Assembly: GCF_049532895.1 (NCBI RefSeq)
Contig: NZ_CP064031.1
Coordinates: forward strand, 124,001-188,000
Origin: Dyella_B acidisoli
GTDB lineage: Bacteria; Pseudomonadota; Gammaproteobacteria; Xanthomonadales; Rhodanobacteraceae
Reading direction: 5' to 3'
Length of the DNA stretch: 64,000 bases
Under the pieces are notes generated by a model. It was not told the origin of the DNA and searched no databases. It was given only the letters and a program-made list of their open reading frames with translations. Every line of letters begins with the position of its first letter. Positions within the stretch are counted from its first letter, which is position 1. A program made the translations under genes and the position numbers. Shown here piece by piece: positions 24,268 through 31,938 of this stretch.

Positions 24268-24981
24268 ATGGATGCGCCCATCCGCTGGCTCTCCAACCTG
24301 CACCGCTGGCTGCTGCCATTGCGTTGCCTTCTGTGCGGCGATGCAGGCGCGAACGGCATGGATTTATGCGCCGACTGCGCAGCCGAGTTACCCCGCAACA
24401 CGCATTGCTGCCAACGCTGCGCCTTGCCACTGCCGATCTCGACATCGCTGTGCGGCCGTTGTCAGCGCAAAGCGCCGCCGTGGGATGCTGCCTGGGCGCC
24501 GTTCCGTTACGCGTGGCCGCTTGATCGCTTGGAAACACGTTTCAAATTCAGCCGCGACTTGGCCGCCGGACGCGTGCTTGCCACGATGTGGCAGCGCGAG
24601 CCGCGGCCTCCGGATTTGCCACAACTCATTCTTCCCGTGCCGCTACATCATCGTCGCCTGCGCGAGCGCGGCTACAACCAGTCGTTGGAACTAGCGCGAC
24701 CGCTTGTACGTGCGTTGAACATTCCATGCCGCCACGATGTGCTGCAGCGAGTGCGGCATACCGATGCACAGACGGGACTCGATGCAGTGGAGCGTCGCCG
24801 CAACCTGCGTAATGCATTTGCATTGCGCGAGCGCGAAAAACTACCGGCGCATATCGCCGTGCTCGATGATGTTTTTACGACAGGCACCACGTTGGCAGAG
24901 TGCGCGCAAGTCTTGAAGCGAGCCGGCGTGACGCGTGTGGATGTTTGGGCATTGGCGAGAGCCCCCATACCAGGACGCTGA
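24268..24981 (+). CDS. comF: ComF/GntX-type phosphoribosyltransferase-like protein
   Basis: A 237-residue ComF family protein. The N-terminus has a zinc-ribbon-like double cysteine region (LRCLLCGDAG, CADC, HCCQRCALPL, LCGRC). The C-terminal phosphoribosyltransferase domain ends with the PRPP motif IAVLDDVFTTGTTLAECA, and it carries the family marks PVPLHHRRLRERGYNQS and RNAFAL. ComF is needed for DNA uptake in naturally competent bacteria; the GntX homologue supports use of DNA as nutrient. It commonly lies near bio genes in gammaproteobacteria, as here. Its stop codon runs into a palindromic repeat. Confidence 0.9.
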   Translation: MDAPIRWLSNLHRWLLPLRCLLCGDAGANGMDLCADCAAELPRNTHCCQRCALPLPISTSLCGRCQRKAPPWDAAWAPFRYAWPLDRLETRFKFSRDLAAGRVLATMWQREPRPPDLPQLILPVPLHHRRLRERGYNQSLELARPLVRALNIPCRHDVLQRVRHTDAQTGLDAVERRRNLRNAFALREREKLPAHIAVLDDVFTTGTTLAECAQVLKRAGVTRVDVWALARAPIPGR

Positions 24982-25052
24982 TGTAGGTTGGGGTGCAAAC
25001 CCCAACCTCGCCATGCACGCATTCATCCCTATGTTGGGGTTTGCACCCCGCC
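24980..25052. repeat. GTAGGTTGGG-type dispersed repeat, copy 1
   Basis: GATGTAGGTTGGGGTGCAAA then CCCCAACC, a spacer with CGCCATGC, then TTGGGGTTTGCACCCC: nested inverted repeats between convergent comF and ubiA. A diverged copy in opposite orientation lies at 39958-40028. Confidence 0.75.
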
Positions 25053-25059
25053 CTATGCA

Positions 25060-26082
25060 TCAGCGTATCGCCAAAGCAAGCACGATACCGATCCATAGCG
25101 CCAATCCCACCCAATTGTTGTGCCGGAACGCAGCCAGGCAAGCCTCGCGTTCGCGGTTGCGGATCAGCCATTGCTGCCAACCGAACAATCCGGCCACTGT
25201 GGCAATCGCCACCCAATACGGCCAACCCAAGTGCGCACGATTGCCTATCATCACCAGCGCAATCACAAGCGTGCCCATCAATACGCCGATGATGGGAAGA
25301 TCCGCATCGCCGAACAGGATGGCGGTGGAGCGTGCGCCCGCATTGATGTCGTCATCGCGATCGACCATCGCATATTCGGTGTCGTAGATCACCGACCACA
25401 GAATATTCGCAATAAACAGCAGCCAGCCCACGGGCGGCACGGTGTTTAGTACGGCGGCGAAGGCCATCGGAATCGCCCAGCCGAATGCTGCGCCCAGCAC
25501 CACCTGTGGGAAGTCGGTGTAGCGCTTAGTGAACGGATAGAGCGCAGCCAGCGCTGCGCCGATAAAAGAGAGTTTGATGGTCAGCGCATTGGTGAGCAGC
25601 ACCAGCAGGAAGGCGAACACCAGTAGCGCGGCGAATACGATCAAGGCTTCGCGTGGCGTAATGCGGCCGGCAGCAATGGGACGTCCAGCCGTGCGTGCCA
25701 CTTGTGGATCGAGATTGCGATCGGCGTAGTCGTTGATGGCACAGCCTGCCGCGCGCATCGCAAACACGCCCAGGGTAAAGATGATCAACGGCTTCCATGG
25801 GGGAAAATCACCCGCGGCCAGCCATAGCGCCCACCAGGTCGGCCACAGCAAAAGCAGGGCGCCGATGGGCCGATCCATGCGGGTGAGCACCAGGATGTCG
25901 TGCGCTTTCTGACGATACTGTTCGGGCAGTTTCTGCAGCAGAACGTCGAGGACGCGTGCGGCACGGGTCGAGCTGTCGGCTGGACGCGCAGGCTGCACCC
26001 GGCCGGGTGTGGCAGCACGCGAGCGATGGGGAACTGGGGCGGGAGAGGTGCGCCGCGGGCGCTTGCGGGAAGTCGGTGCCAT
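25060..26082 (-). CDS. ubiA: 4-hydroxybenzoate octaprenyltransferase UbiA
   Basis: A 340-residue inner-membrane prenyltransferase. The two Asp-rich motifs are NDYADRNLD and DTEYAMVDRDDD, which bind the magnesium-polyprenyl diphosphate. About eight or nine hydrophobic helices follow the start LTRMDRPIGALLLLWPTWW. The first ~45 residues are a basic, Arg/Pro-rich extension not typical of UbiA; a start further in cannot be excluded. It attaches the octaprenyl chain to 4-hydroxybenzoate in ubiquinone synthesis. ubiE is found at 54357, far away. Confidence 0.95.
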   Translation of the reverse strand: MAPTSRKRPRRTSPAPVPHRSRAATPGRVQPARPADSSTRAARVLDVLLQKLPEQYRQKAHDILVLTRMDRPIGALLLLWPTWWALWLAAGDFPPWKPLIIFTLGVFAMRAAGCAINDYADRNLDPQVARTAGRPIAAGRITPREALIVFAALLVFAFLLVLLTNALTIKLSFIGAALAALYPFTKRYTDFPQVVLGAAFGWAIPMAFAAVLNTVPPVGWLLFIANILWSVIYDTEYAMVDRDDDINAGARSTAILFGDADLPIIGVLMGTLVIALVMIGNRAHLGWPYWVAIATVAGLFGWQQWLIRNREREACLAAFRHNNWVGLALWIGIVLALAIR

Positions 26083-26203
26083 GGCCCAAGTGTAGCGTGC
26101 CCGGTTTACGGGAAAGCGAGCGTTATGCCGTTAATCGAAGCAGTAGTACATTGGCGCCCAGAGATGGCCCGGGGTAGGGCCATATCGTCGGGGTGGAGTT
26201 TTT

Positions 26204-26590
26204 ATGAGTGCATTCATCGGACATATCTCCCTTATCGTGCGCGATCCTTCGCGCACCGCCGAACTATTCGCCGGCGTGCTCGGCGCGCAAGTGATTGCTG
26301 ACCAGCCCGATGACGAAGGACATCCGCAGACCTTTGCGAAATTCGGCGGCGTCTGGTTCGTGCTGCGGCAGGGCGAGGGACCTCCCTCGCGCAACGGCGA
26401 TCACATCGCCTTCGAAGTGAGTCGCCCCGAACTGCGGACCTATGCGGACAAACTGGCCACCTTCGATGTCGAACATTTCATGGCGCGTGAAGACACCGCG
26501 CTCTACTTCATGGATTACGACAACCACGTGTTTGAACTGGACGCTGGCAACTCCATCGAGGAGTCGCTACGCGGTCGTCTACTCGCGTAA
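26204..26590 (+). CDS. VOC-superfamily protein resembling FosX
   Basis: A 128-residue glyoxalase-fold protein with two beta-alpha-beta-beta-beta modules. The candidate metal ligands are His7 (GHISLIVRD), the His of DHIAFEV and the Glu of HVFELDAG. The run YFMDYDNHVFELDAGN resembles the FosX C-terminus, the manganese-dependent fosfomycin hydrolase. It could be a fosfomycin-resistance enzyme or another VOC enzyme; the sequence alone does not separate them. GGTGGAG precedes the ATG. Its end overlaps the convergent ilvA stop by 12 bases, so the two transcripts are antisense at their ends. Confidence 0.7.
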   Translation: MSAFIGHISLIVRDPSRTAELFAGVLGAQVIADQPDDEGHPQTFAKFGGVWFVLRQGEGPPSRNGDHIAFEVSRPELRTYADKLATFDVEHFMAREDTALYFMDYDNHVFELDAGNSIEESLRGRLLA

Positions 26591-28138
26591 CAACAAGCGA
26601 TACGCCGGGTTGTCGCTTTCGTCCACGTGCGGATAGCCAAGCGCGGCGAGGAAATCCTGCAGCAGTGCAAGTTCGTTTGGTGGAACCTGGATGCCCACCA
26701 GAATGCGCCCGTAATCTGCGCCGTGATTGCGATAGTGGAACAGGCTGATGTTCCAGTCCGGATGCATGCGATCCAGGAAGCGCGCCAGTGCGCCGGGGCG
26801 TTCGGGGAAGTCGAAGCGATAGAGGCGTTCGTCTTGCGCCAGCGGAGAACGTCCGCCGATCATGTGGCGCAGGTGCAACTTCGCCAGTTCGTCGTCGGTG
26901 AGATCGAGTACACCGAAGTCATTGGCGCGAAACGCTTCGACTAACGCCTCGCGTTCGCCGCGTTTGGCGGTTTGCACGCCGACGAAGATATGTGCCGCTT
27001 GCGCATCGCCGATGCGATAGTTGAATTCCGTGATGGCATGCTGGCCCAGCGCACTGCAGAAACGACGAAAGCTGCCGCGTTGTTCGGGGATGGTCACTGC
27101 GAATACCGCTTCGCGCTGCTCGCCGACTTCGGCGCGTTCGGCAACGAAGCGCAGGCGGTCGAAGTTCATGTTCGCGCCGGACACGACCGCGACCACCGCA
27201 CCGTCACCCGCGCCGTGCTTCGCTACGTATTGCTTGAGGCCCGCCAACGCCAGCGCGCCGGAAGGTTCGGGAATGCTGCGCGTATCCTGGTAAATATCGC
27301 GAATGGCTGCACAGATGGCGTCTGTATCCACACGCAGTACGTCGTCCAGGTAGCGGCGGCATAGGGCGAACGTCAGCGATCCGACTTGCTTCACGGCGGT
27401 ACCGTCGGCGAACAAGCCCACTTCGTCGAGCACCACGCGTTCGCCCGCGTCGAGTGCGCGTGCCATGGCATCGGCGTCGTGCGCTTGCACGCCAATCACG
27501 CGAATTTCGGGGCGACATGCCTTGATGACGGATGCGATACCTGCCGCCAGGCCACCGCCGCCGATCGGCACGAAGATGGCGTGCAAGGGGCCTTGATGCT
27601 GCGCAAGCAGTTCCAGCGCAACGGTCGCCTGGCCGGCGATCACGTCCAGGTCATCGAAGGGATGCACGAGGGTGGCGTCACGTTCGTCGCGTAGGCGTTG
27701 CGCTTCGGTCTGTGCGTCGCTGTAGGAGTCGCCATGCAGCACGACCTCCGTGTAAGCACCGCCAAAACGTCGCACTGCATCGACCTTCACCTGCGGCGCC
27801 GTCACCGGCATCACGATGGTTGCACGCATTTTCAAGCGTGAAGCGGCGAGTGCAACGCCTTGCGCATGGTTGCCGGCGGAGGCTGCAATGACGCCGCGCG
27901 CGCGTTCTGCTGCATCAAGCTTCGCCATGCGGTTGTAGGCGCCGCGAAGCTTGAATGAAAACACCGGCTGCTGGTCTTCGCGCTTGAGCAACACACCTGC
28001 ACCAAGGCGTGCTGACAACAACGGCGCATGTTCCAGTGCACTGCGCTGTGCCACGTCGTAGACGCGCGCCGATTCGGCGCGTCGCAATACCGCCGCGGCG
28101 TTCGGTTCCGCTGTTTTGTCCGCCAGCTGCGCGTTCAT
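26579..28138 (-). CDS. ilvA: Biosynthetic threonine dehydratase IlvA
   Basis: A 519-residue PLP enzyme with an N-terminal catalytic domain and two ACT-like C-terminal regulatory modules, the length of the feedback-regulated form. The PLP lysine is in FSFKLRGAYNRM and the Ser/Gly loop in AASAGNHAQGVALAA. The C-terminus has the regulatory marks RPGALARFLDRM and HYRNHGADYGRILVGIQVP. It makes 2-oxobutyrate from threonine, the committed step to isoleucine. It is the last gene of the leftward BCAA superoperon and overlaps ilvM by ATGA. Confidence 0.97.
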   Translation of the reverse strand: MNAQLADKTAEPNAAAVLRRAESARVYDVAQRSALEHAPLLSARLGAGVLLKREDQQPVFSFKLRGAYNRMAKLDAAERARGVIAASAGNHAQGVALAASRLKMRATIVMPVTAPQVKVDAVRRFGGAYTEVVLHGDSYSDAQTEAQRLRDERDATLVHPFDDLDVIAGQATVALELLAQHQGPLHAIFVPIGGGGLAAGIASVIKACRPEIRVIGVQAHDADAMARALDAGERVVLDEVGLFADGTAVKQVGSLTFALCRRYLDDVLRVDTDAICAAIRDIYQDTRSIPEPSGALALAGLKQYVAKHGAGDGAVVAVVSGANMNFDRLRFVAERAEVGEQREAVFAVTIPEQRGSFRRFCSALGQHAITEFNYRIGDAQAAHIFVGVQTAKRGEREALVEAFRANDFGVLDLTDDELAKLHLRHMIGGRSPLAQDERLYRFDFPERPGALARFLDRMHPDWNISLFHYRNHGADYGRILVGIQVPPNELALLQDFLAALGYPHVDESDNPAYRLLLRE

Positions 28139-28374
28139 GCGTGGGTCGCGTGTTGAACCTGCAATACGTCGACCAGCTTGCGCGTCTGCTGAAGAATCTG
28201 CGTGAGCGCGGCATTGTCACCGCGTACGGTTAGCATGAGGTGCGATACCGCCGGATCGGCAGTAGGCGCTACGGTCAACGTATCGATATTGTGTCCACGT
28301 GCCGCAAACAGGCCTGCGACGCGCACCAGCGCGCCGGCTTCGTTCTGCAGAAGGATGGAAAGCGTGTGTTGCAT
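28135..28374 (-). CDS. ilvM: Acetolactate synthase small (ACT) subunit, short form
   Basis: A 79-residue protein that is a single ACT domain: TLSILLQNEAGALVRVAGLF, then RGHNIDTLTVAPTADPAVSH, matching the N-terminal ACT of IlvH/IlvN. The second half of the usual ~160-residue IlvH/IlvN is absent, which fits the IlvM class partnered with IlvG. It would carry valine or other feedback control and activate the large subunit. It lies 46 bases after ilvG and overlaps ilvA. Confidence 0.9.
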   Translation of the reverse strand: MQHTLSILLQNEAGALVRVAGLFAARGHNIDTLTVAPTADPAVSHLMLTVRGDNAALTQILQQTRKLVDVLQVQHATHA

Positions 28375-28420
28375 GGCCTGTTCCTATCGTGTGTAGCGCT
28401 GTGCTGAGCGAGTAATGGAT

Positions 28421-30289
28421 TCAGAAACTGTCGGAGGCGGCGGCTTCGCCGGTATGCGTGACAGTGCGCGCGGGAATGAAATCGCCCGTGATCATTTGCG
28501 AATAATTGGCACCGGGGCCGACCATCGGATACACGCCGGCATCGGGATCGATCATCACTTCCAGGAACGCCGGCCCTTCGAACGCCAGGAATTCGGCAAT
28601 GGTGGCGGCCAAGTCCTCGCGGCGTTCCAGACGGCGAGCCCAACCGAAGCCATCGGCTTCGGCGGCACGCACGAAATCCTTGCGATGCAGACTCTTGTCG
28701 GACGAGGCGAAACGGCCTTTGAAGAACAGCTTCTGCCACTGGCGCACCATGCCGTCGCCGACGTTGTTGAGCACCACGACCTTCACCGGCAGGTCGTAGG
28801 TGGTGACGGTTTCCAGCTCGCCCAAATTCATGCGAATGCTGGCGTCGCCGTCGATATCGATCACCAATGCATCGCGCTGCGCGAATTGCGCACCGATAGC
28901 CGCAGGCAGGCCGAAACCCATCGTGCCCATCGAGCCGGAGGTGAGCCAATGCCGCGGCCCGCGGAAATCCAGGTATTGCGCCGCCCACATCTGATGCTGG
29001 CCCACACCTGTGCTGATAATGGCGCGACCTTGCGTGTGACGATTGATCTCTTCCAACACCGCGTACGGCTGGATCAGTACGCTGTCGCGATCGAAGTTCA
29101 TCGCGTGCTTGCGCTTCAATGCGGCAACGTGTGCATGCCAATCGGCCAGCGAAGGCTGATGACCATGCACCTTGCCGTATTGCGTCAAGCGATGCAGCGC
29201 GCGATCCAGCGGGCCGACGTGATGCCAGTCGGCATGCTTCACCTTGTTGATCTCGGCTGGATCGATATCGATGTGCGCGATGAACTTCGCCTTCGGTGCG
29301 AACTGCGTCGGCACACTGGCGACGCGATCGTCGAAACGTGCGCCCAGTGCAAACAGAAAGTCGCAATCCTCTACCGCGTAATTTGCATAGGCGGTGCCGT
29401 GCATGCCCAGCATGTGCAACGCCAGCGGATGCGTGGTATCGAAGCCGCCGATGCCCATCAGCGTGGTCGTCACCGGCAGGCCGAACGTATCGGCAAATTC
29501 GCGCAACACACCTGCCGAGCCGCTGGCAACGATGCCGCCGCCGGCATAGATCAGTGGACGCTTTGCCTGCAGCAGCGCCTGGAAGAATGCAGCGCAGTCG
29601 GCATCGCTCAAGGTCGCTTGCTCCACCGCACGCAGGCGAGTGCGATAGCCGGGTAGCGGCAACTCGCTCTCGCTGTCGAACACGACGCTGGCGTTCTGGA
29701 TGTCCTTGGGAACGTCCACCACCACGGGACCGGGCCGTCCGCTGCGTGCGATAGTGAATGCAGTACGCAGAGTGGCTTCCAATTTCTCCACTTCGGTTAC
29801 CAGGAACACATGCTTGGCGCAGGCGCTCATGATGTTGCTGATCGGCGCTTCCTGGAACGCGTCGCTGCCGATTGCCTGCGTGGCCACCTGGCCGCAGATC
29901 ACCACCATGGGAATGGAGTCGGCGGTGGAGTCGCGCACCGGCGTCACCATGTTGGTGGCGCCCGGACCGGACGTGACGATCGCCACACCGACCTTGCCTG
30001 ACGCGCGCGCATAACCGGAGGCCATGAAACCTGCGCCTTGTTCGTTGGCCGGCACGATCAGCGGCATCGGCTCGCTGCCGTCGGGCCGCGGATGTTCAGC
30101 GTTATGACGGAATACCGCATCGTAAACGGGCAGGATTGCACCGCCGGAATAACCAAAAAGTACCTCGACGCCTTCATCCGCCAGCACCTGTACGACGACA
30201 TCCGCACCGCTTATGGCAGTACCTGCCAGCGGATGGCGCGCGATGACCTGTTCGGCATCGGCGGCGGGTGTGGGTTTCAGCAGTGGCAT
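28421..30289 (-). CDS. ilvG: Acetolactate synthase large subunit
   Basis: A ~622-residue ThDP enzyme. I take the ATG at 30289; a GTG two codons upstream (30295) sits closer to the AAGGGA ribosome site and may be the true start. The N-terminal region has VLFGYSGGAILPVYDAVF and the catalytic Glu in VPANEQGAGFMASGYARA. The middle carries VTSGPGATNMVTPV, and the ThDP motif GDASIRMN lies near residue 480. It condenses two pyruvate, or pyruvate and 2-oxobutyrate, on the Val/Leu and Ile routes. It is followed by its ACT subunit and preceded by a VOC protein gene. Confidence 0.97.
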   Translation of the reverse strand: MPLLKPTPAADAEQVIARHPLAGTAISGADVVVQVLADEGVEVLFGYSGGAILPVYDAVFRHNAEHPRPDGSEPMPLIVPANEQGAGFMASGYARASGKVGVAIVTSGPGATNMVTPVRDSTADSIPMVVICGQVATQAIGSDAFQEAPISNIMSACAKHVFLVTEVEKLEATLRTAFTIARSGRPGPVVVDVPKDIQNASVVFDSESELPLPGYRTRLRAVEQATLSDADCAAFFQALLQAKRPLIYAGGGIVASGSAGVLREFADTFGLPVTTTLMGIGGFDTTHPLALHMLGMHGTAYANYAVEDCDFLFALGARFDDRVASVPTQFAPKAKFIAHIDIDPAEINKVKHADWHHVGPLDRALHRLTQYGKVHGHQPSLADWHAHVAALKRKHAMNFDRDSVLIQPYAVLEEINRHTQGRAIISTGVGQHQMWAAQYLDFRGPRHWLTSGSMGTMGFGLPAAIGAQFAQRDALVIDIDGDASIRMNLGELETVTTYDLPVKVVVLNNVGDGMVRQWQKLFFKGRFASSDKSLHRKDFVRAAEADGFGWARRLERREDLAATIAEFLAFEGPAFLEVMIDPDAGVYPMVGPGANYSQMITGDFIPARTVTHTGEAAASDSF

Positions 30290-30369
30290 GTTCACGTCGG
30301 TCCCTTGTGATGTTTGAAGCGGGTGTTGCTGTTGGTGATAGAGCGAAGCCGTTTTCGGAAGCGTGCCCG

Positions 30370-30684
30370 TCAAGCGCCGGCGGGTACGCCATACATCTCC
30401 ACGATGCGTTCGTCCTGCGCCTTGGCGGAAAAGTGTTCCCACTCGATGCCGTTCACATCCGGTGTGCTGGTGAAGCCTTCTGCGCTGTCGTCCTCGAAGC
30501 CGATGTGCCGCAACTGGCCGGCGCGCTCGGCGCTTTGATTGATCGAGAAATTCAGCAGATCGGTACGCCACATTGCGTATTTGCCATCGACCACCACGTT
30601 CGGTCGTTGGCCGAGGCGCACGCTGTAGTCGGCGATGGAAGCGCCGAGATCGCGAACCGCAAGAGCAATGTGGAAACGTTTCAT
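30370..30684 (-). CDS. VOC-superfamily protein embedded in the BCAA operon
   Basis: A 104-residue single-module glyoxalase-like protein. The start at 30684 has AGGA eight bases upstream and begins MKRFHIALAVRDLGASI. Possible metal ligands are His5, the His of RHIGFEDD and the Glu of IEWEHF; the tail VEMYGVPAGA is short. The closest pattern I see is the ArsI/CadI-like or fosfomycin/glyoxalase group, but no substrate can be named. It lies between ilvC and ilvG, a place where no BCAA enzyme is needed, 237 bases after ilvC and behind a large palindrome. Confidence 0.7.
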   Translation of the reverse strand: MKRFHIALAVRDLGASIADYSVRLGQRPNVVVDGKYAMWRTDLLNFSINQSAERAGQLRHIGFEDDSAEGFTSTPDVNGIEWEHFSAKAQDERIVEMYGVPAGA

Positions 30685-30703
30685 GGAGACATTCCTGTAA
30701 GGA

Positions 30704-30919
30704 ACCATGCGGCGCTCACTCGCCGGAGACTGGGGGATGCGAGAGCCTGTTCAATGCCTCCTCGCGGCCCGCATAGCCCCTGAGTGGCCGCCATGCGGCA
30801 GCGTCTGGCTTGACCAGACACCGCAGTCTGGCGCTGCGCCACGCGCTACCACCTGACAACCACTCAGGAGCTATGCGAACCACGCTGAGACATTGACCAG
30901 GCTCTGAGCGCCGCATGGT
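30704..30919. repeat. 216-bp nested inverted repeat in the ilvC-VOC gap
   Basis: Three nested arm pairs: ACCATGCGGCGCTCA (30704-30718) with its exact complement (30905-30919); AGAGCCTGTTCAATG (30742-30756) with 30891-30905, one mismatch; and an 18-bp arm (30770-30787, starting CGCATAGC) with 30860-30877, one mismatch. A further stem-loop set around GTCTGG/CCAGAC fills the 72-base centre. It runs from next to the ilvC stop to just before the ribosome site of the VOC gene. A MITE-like insertion or an intercistronic RNA fold are both possible; I see no target-site duplication. Confidence 0.85.
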
Positions 30920-30921
30920 GT

Positions 30922-31938
30922 TTAACCGACCTTCTTCAGCGGTGGCTGACCCGCTTTGGCACCGGTCTGCAGCCATGCCATGCGCGCGCGCAACTTGGCA
31001 CCGACTTGCTCGATCGGGTGATCCAGATCCGCCTGCTTCCACTTCTTGTAGTTCGGCAAGCCGGCCTGGTACTCGGCGACCCAATTGCGCGTGAAGGTGC
31101 CGTCCTGAATGTCCTTCAGCACCGCCTTCATACGCTCCTTGGTACCGGCGTCGATCACGCGCGGACCGCTGACGTAATCGCCGTACTGCGCGGTTTCGGA
31201 AACGAACTCCAGCATCTTGGTGATGCCGCCTTCGTAGAACAGGTCCACGATCAGCTTCAGTTCGTGCAGCACTTCGTAGTAGGCGATCTCGGGCTGATAG
31301 CCGGCTTCTACGAGTGTTTCGAAACCCTTCATCACCAGCTCGCTGGCGCCGCCGCACAGCACGGCCTGCTCGCCGAACAGATCGGTTTCGGTCTCTTCCT
31401 TGAAGTCGGTCTTGATCAGCATCGCGCGCGCGCCGCCCAGGCCCGCGGCATAGGCAGTGGCCTTTTCTTCAGCGTGGCCGCTCACGTCCTGATGCACGGC
31501 GTAAATGCAGGGCACACCACGGCCGCGCTCGTATTCGGTGCGCACCAGCGCGCCCGGGCCTTTCGGCGCGACCAGCACCACGTCGATGTCGGTGCGCGGT
31601 TCGATCAGCTTGAAGTGCACATTCAACCCATGCGCGAACAGCAGCGCAGCGCCGGGCTTGATGTTTGGCTCGATCGATTCCTTGTACAGCGTCGGCTGCA
31701 CCATGTCCGGCGTCAGCACGGCAACCAGGTCTGCACCGCGCACGGCTTCGCCCGGCTCGACCACATGGAAGCCATCGGCCACGGCCTTGTGCCAGGTGGG
31801 GCCGTTCGGGCGCAGGCCGACGACGACATCCAGGCCGGAGTCTTTCAGGTTGAGCGCGTGGGCGCGGCCCTGGCTGCCATAGCCAAGAACGGCGATGCGC
31901 GCCTTGGCGAGCGTTTCGGTGGTGGCGGTGGTGCTCAT
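30922..31938 (-). CDS. ilvC: Ketol-acid reductoisomerase (class I)
   Basis: A 338-residue NADPH enzyme of class I length. The Rossmann motif is AVLGYGSQGRAHALNLKDSG, and the knotted C-terminal domain has the metal-binding acids in KTDFKEETETDLFGEQAVLCGG and YYEVLHELKLIVDL. It isomerises and reduces acetolactate and acetohydroxybutyrate for Val, Leu and Ile. Its ATG overlaps the ilvD stop. The downstream gap to the next operon gene holds the large palindrome. Confidence 0.98.
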   Translation of the reverse strand: MSTTATTETLAKARIAVLGYGSQGRAHALNLKDSGLDVVVGLRPNGPTWHKAVADGFHVVEPGEAVRGADLVAVLTPDMVQPTLYKESIEPNIKPGAALLFAHGLNVHFKLIEPRTDIDVVLVAPKGPGALVRTEYERGRGVPCIYAVHQDVSGHAEEKATAYAAGLGGARAMLIKTDFKEETETDLFGEQAVLCGGASELVMKGFETLVEAGYQPEIAYYEVLHELKLIVDLFYEGGITKMLEFVSETAQYGDYVSGPRVIDAGTKERMKAVLKDIQDGTFTRNWVAEYQAGLPNYKKWKQADLDHPIEQVGAKLRARMAWLQTGAKAGQPPLKKVG

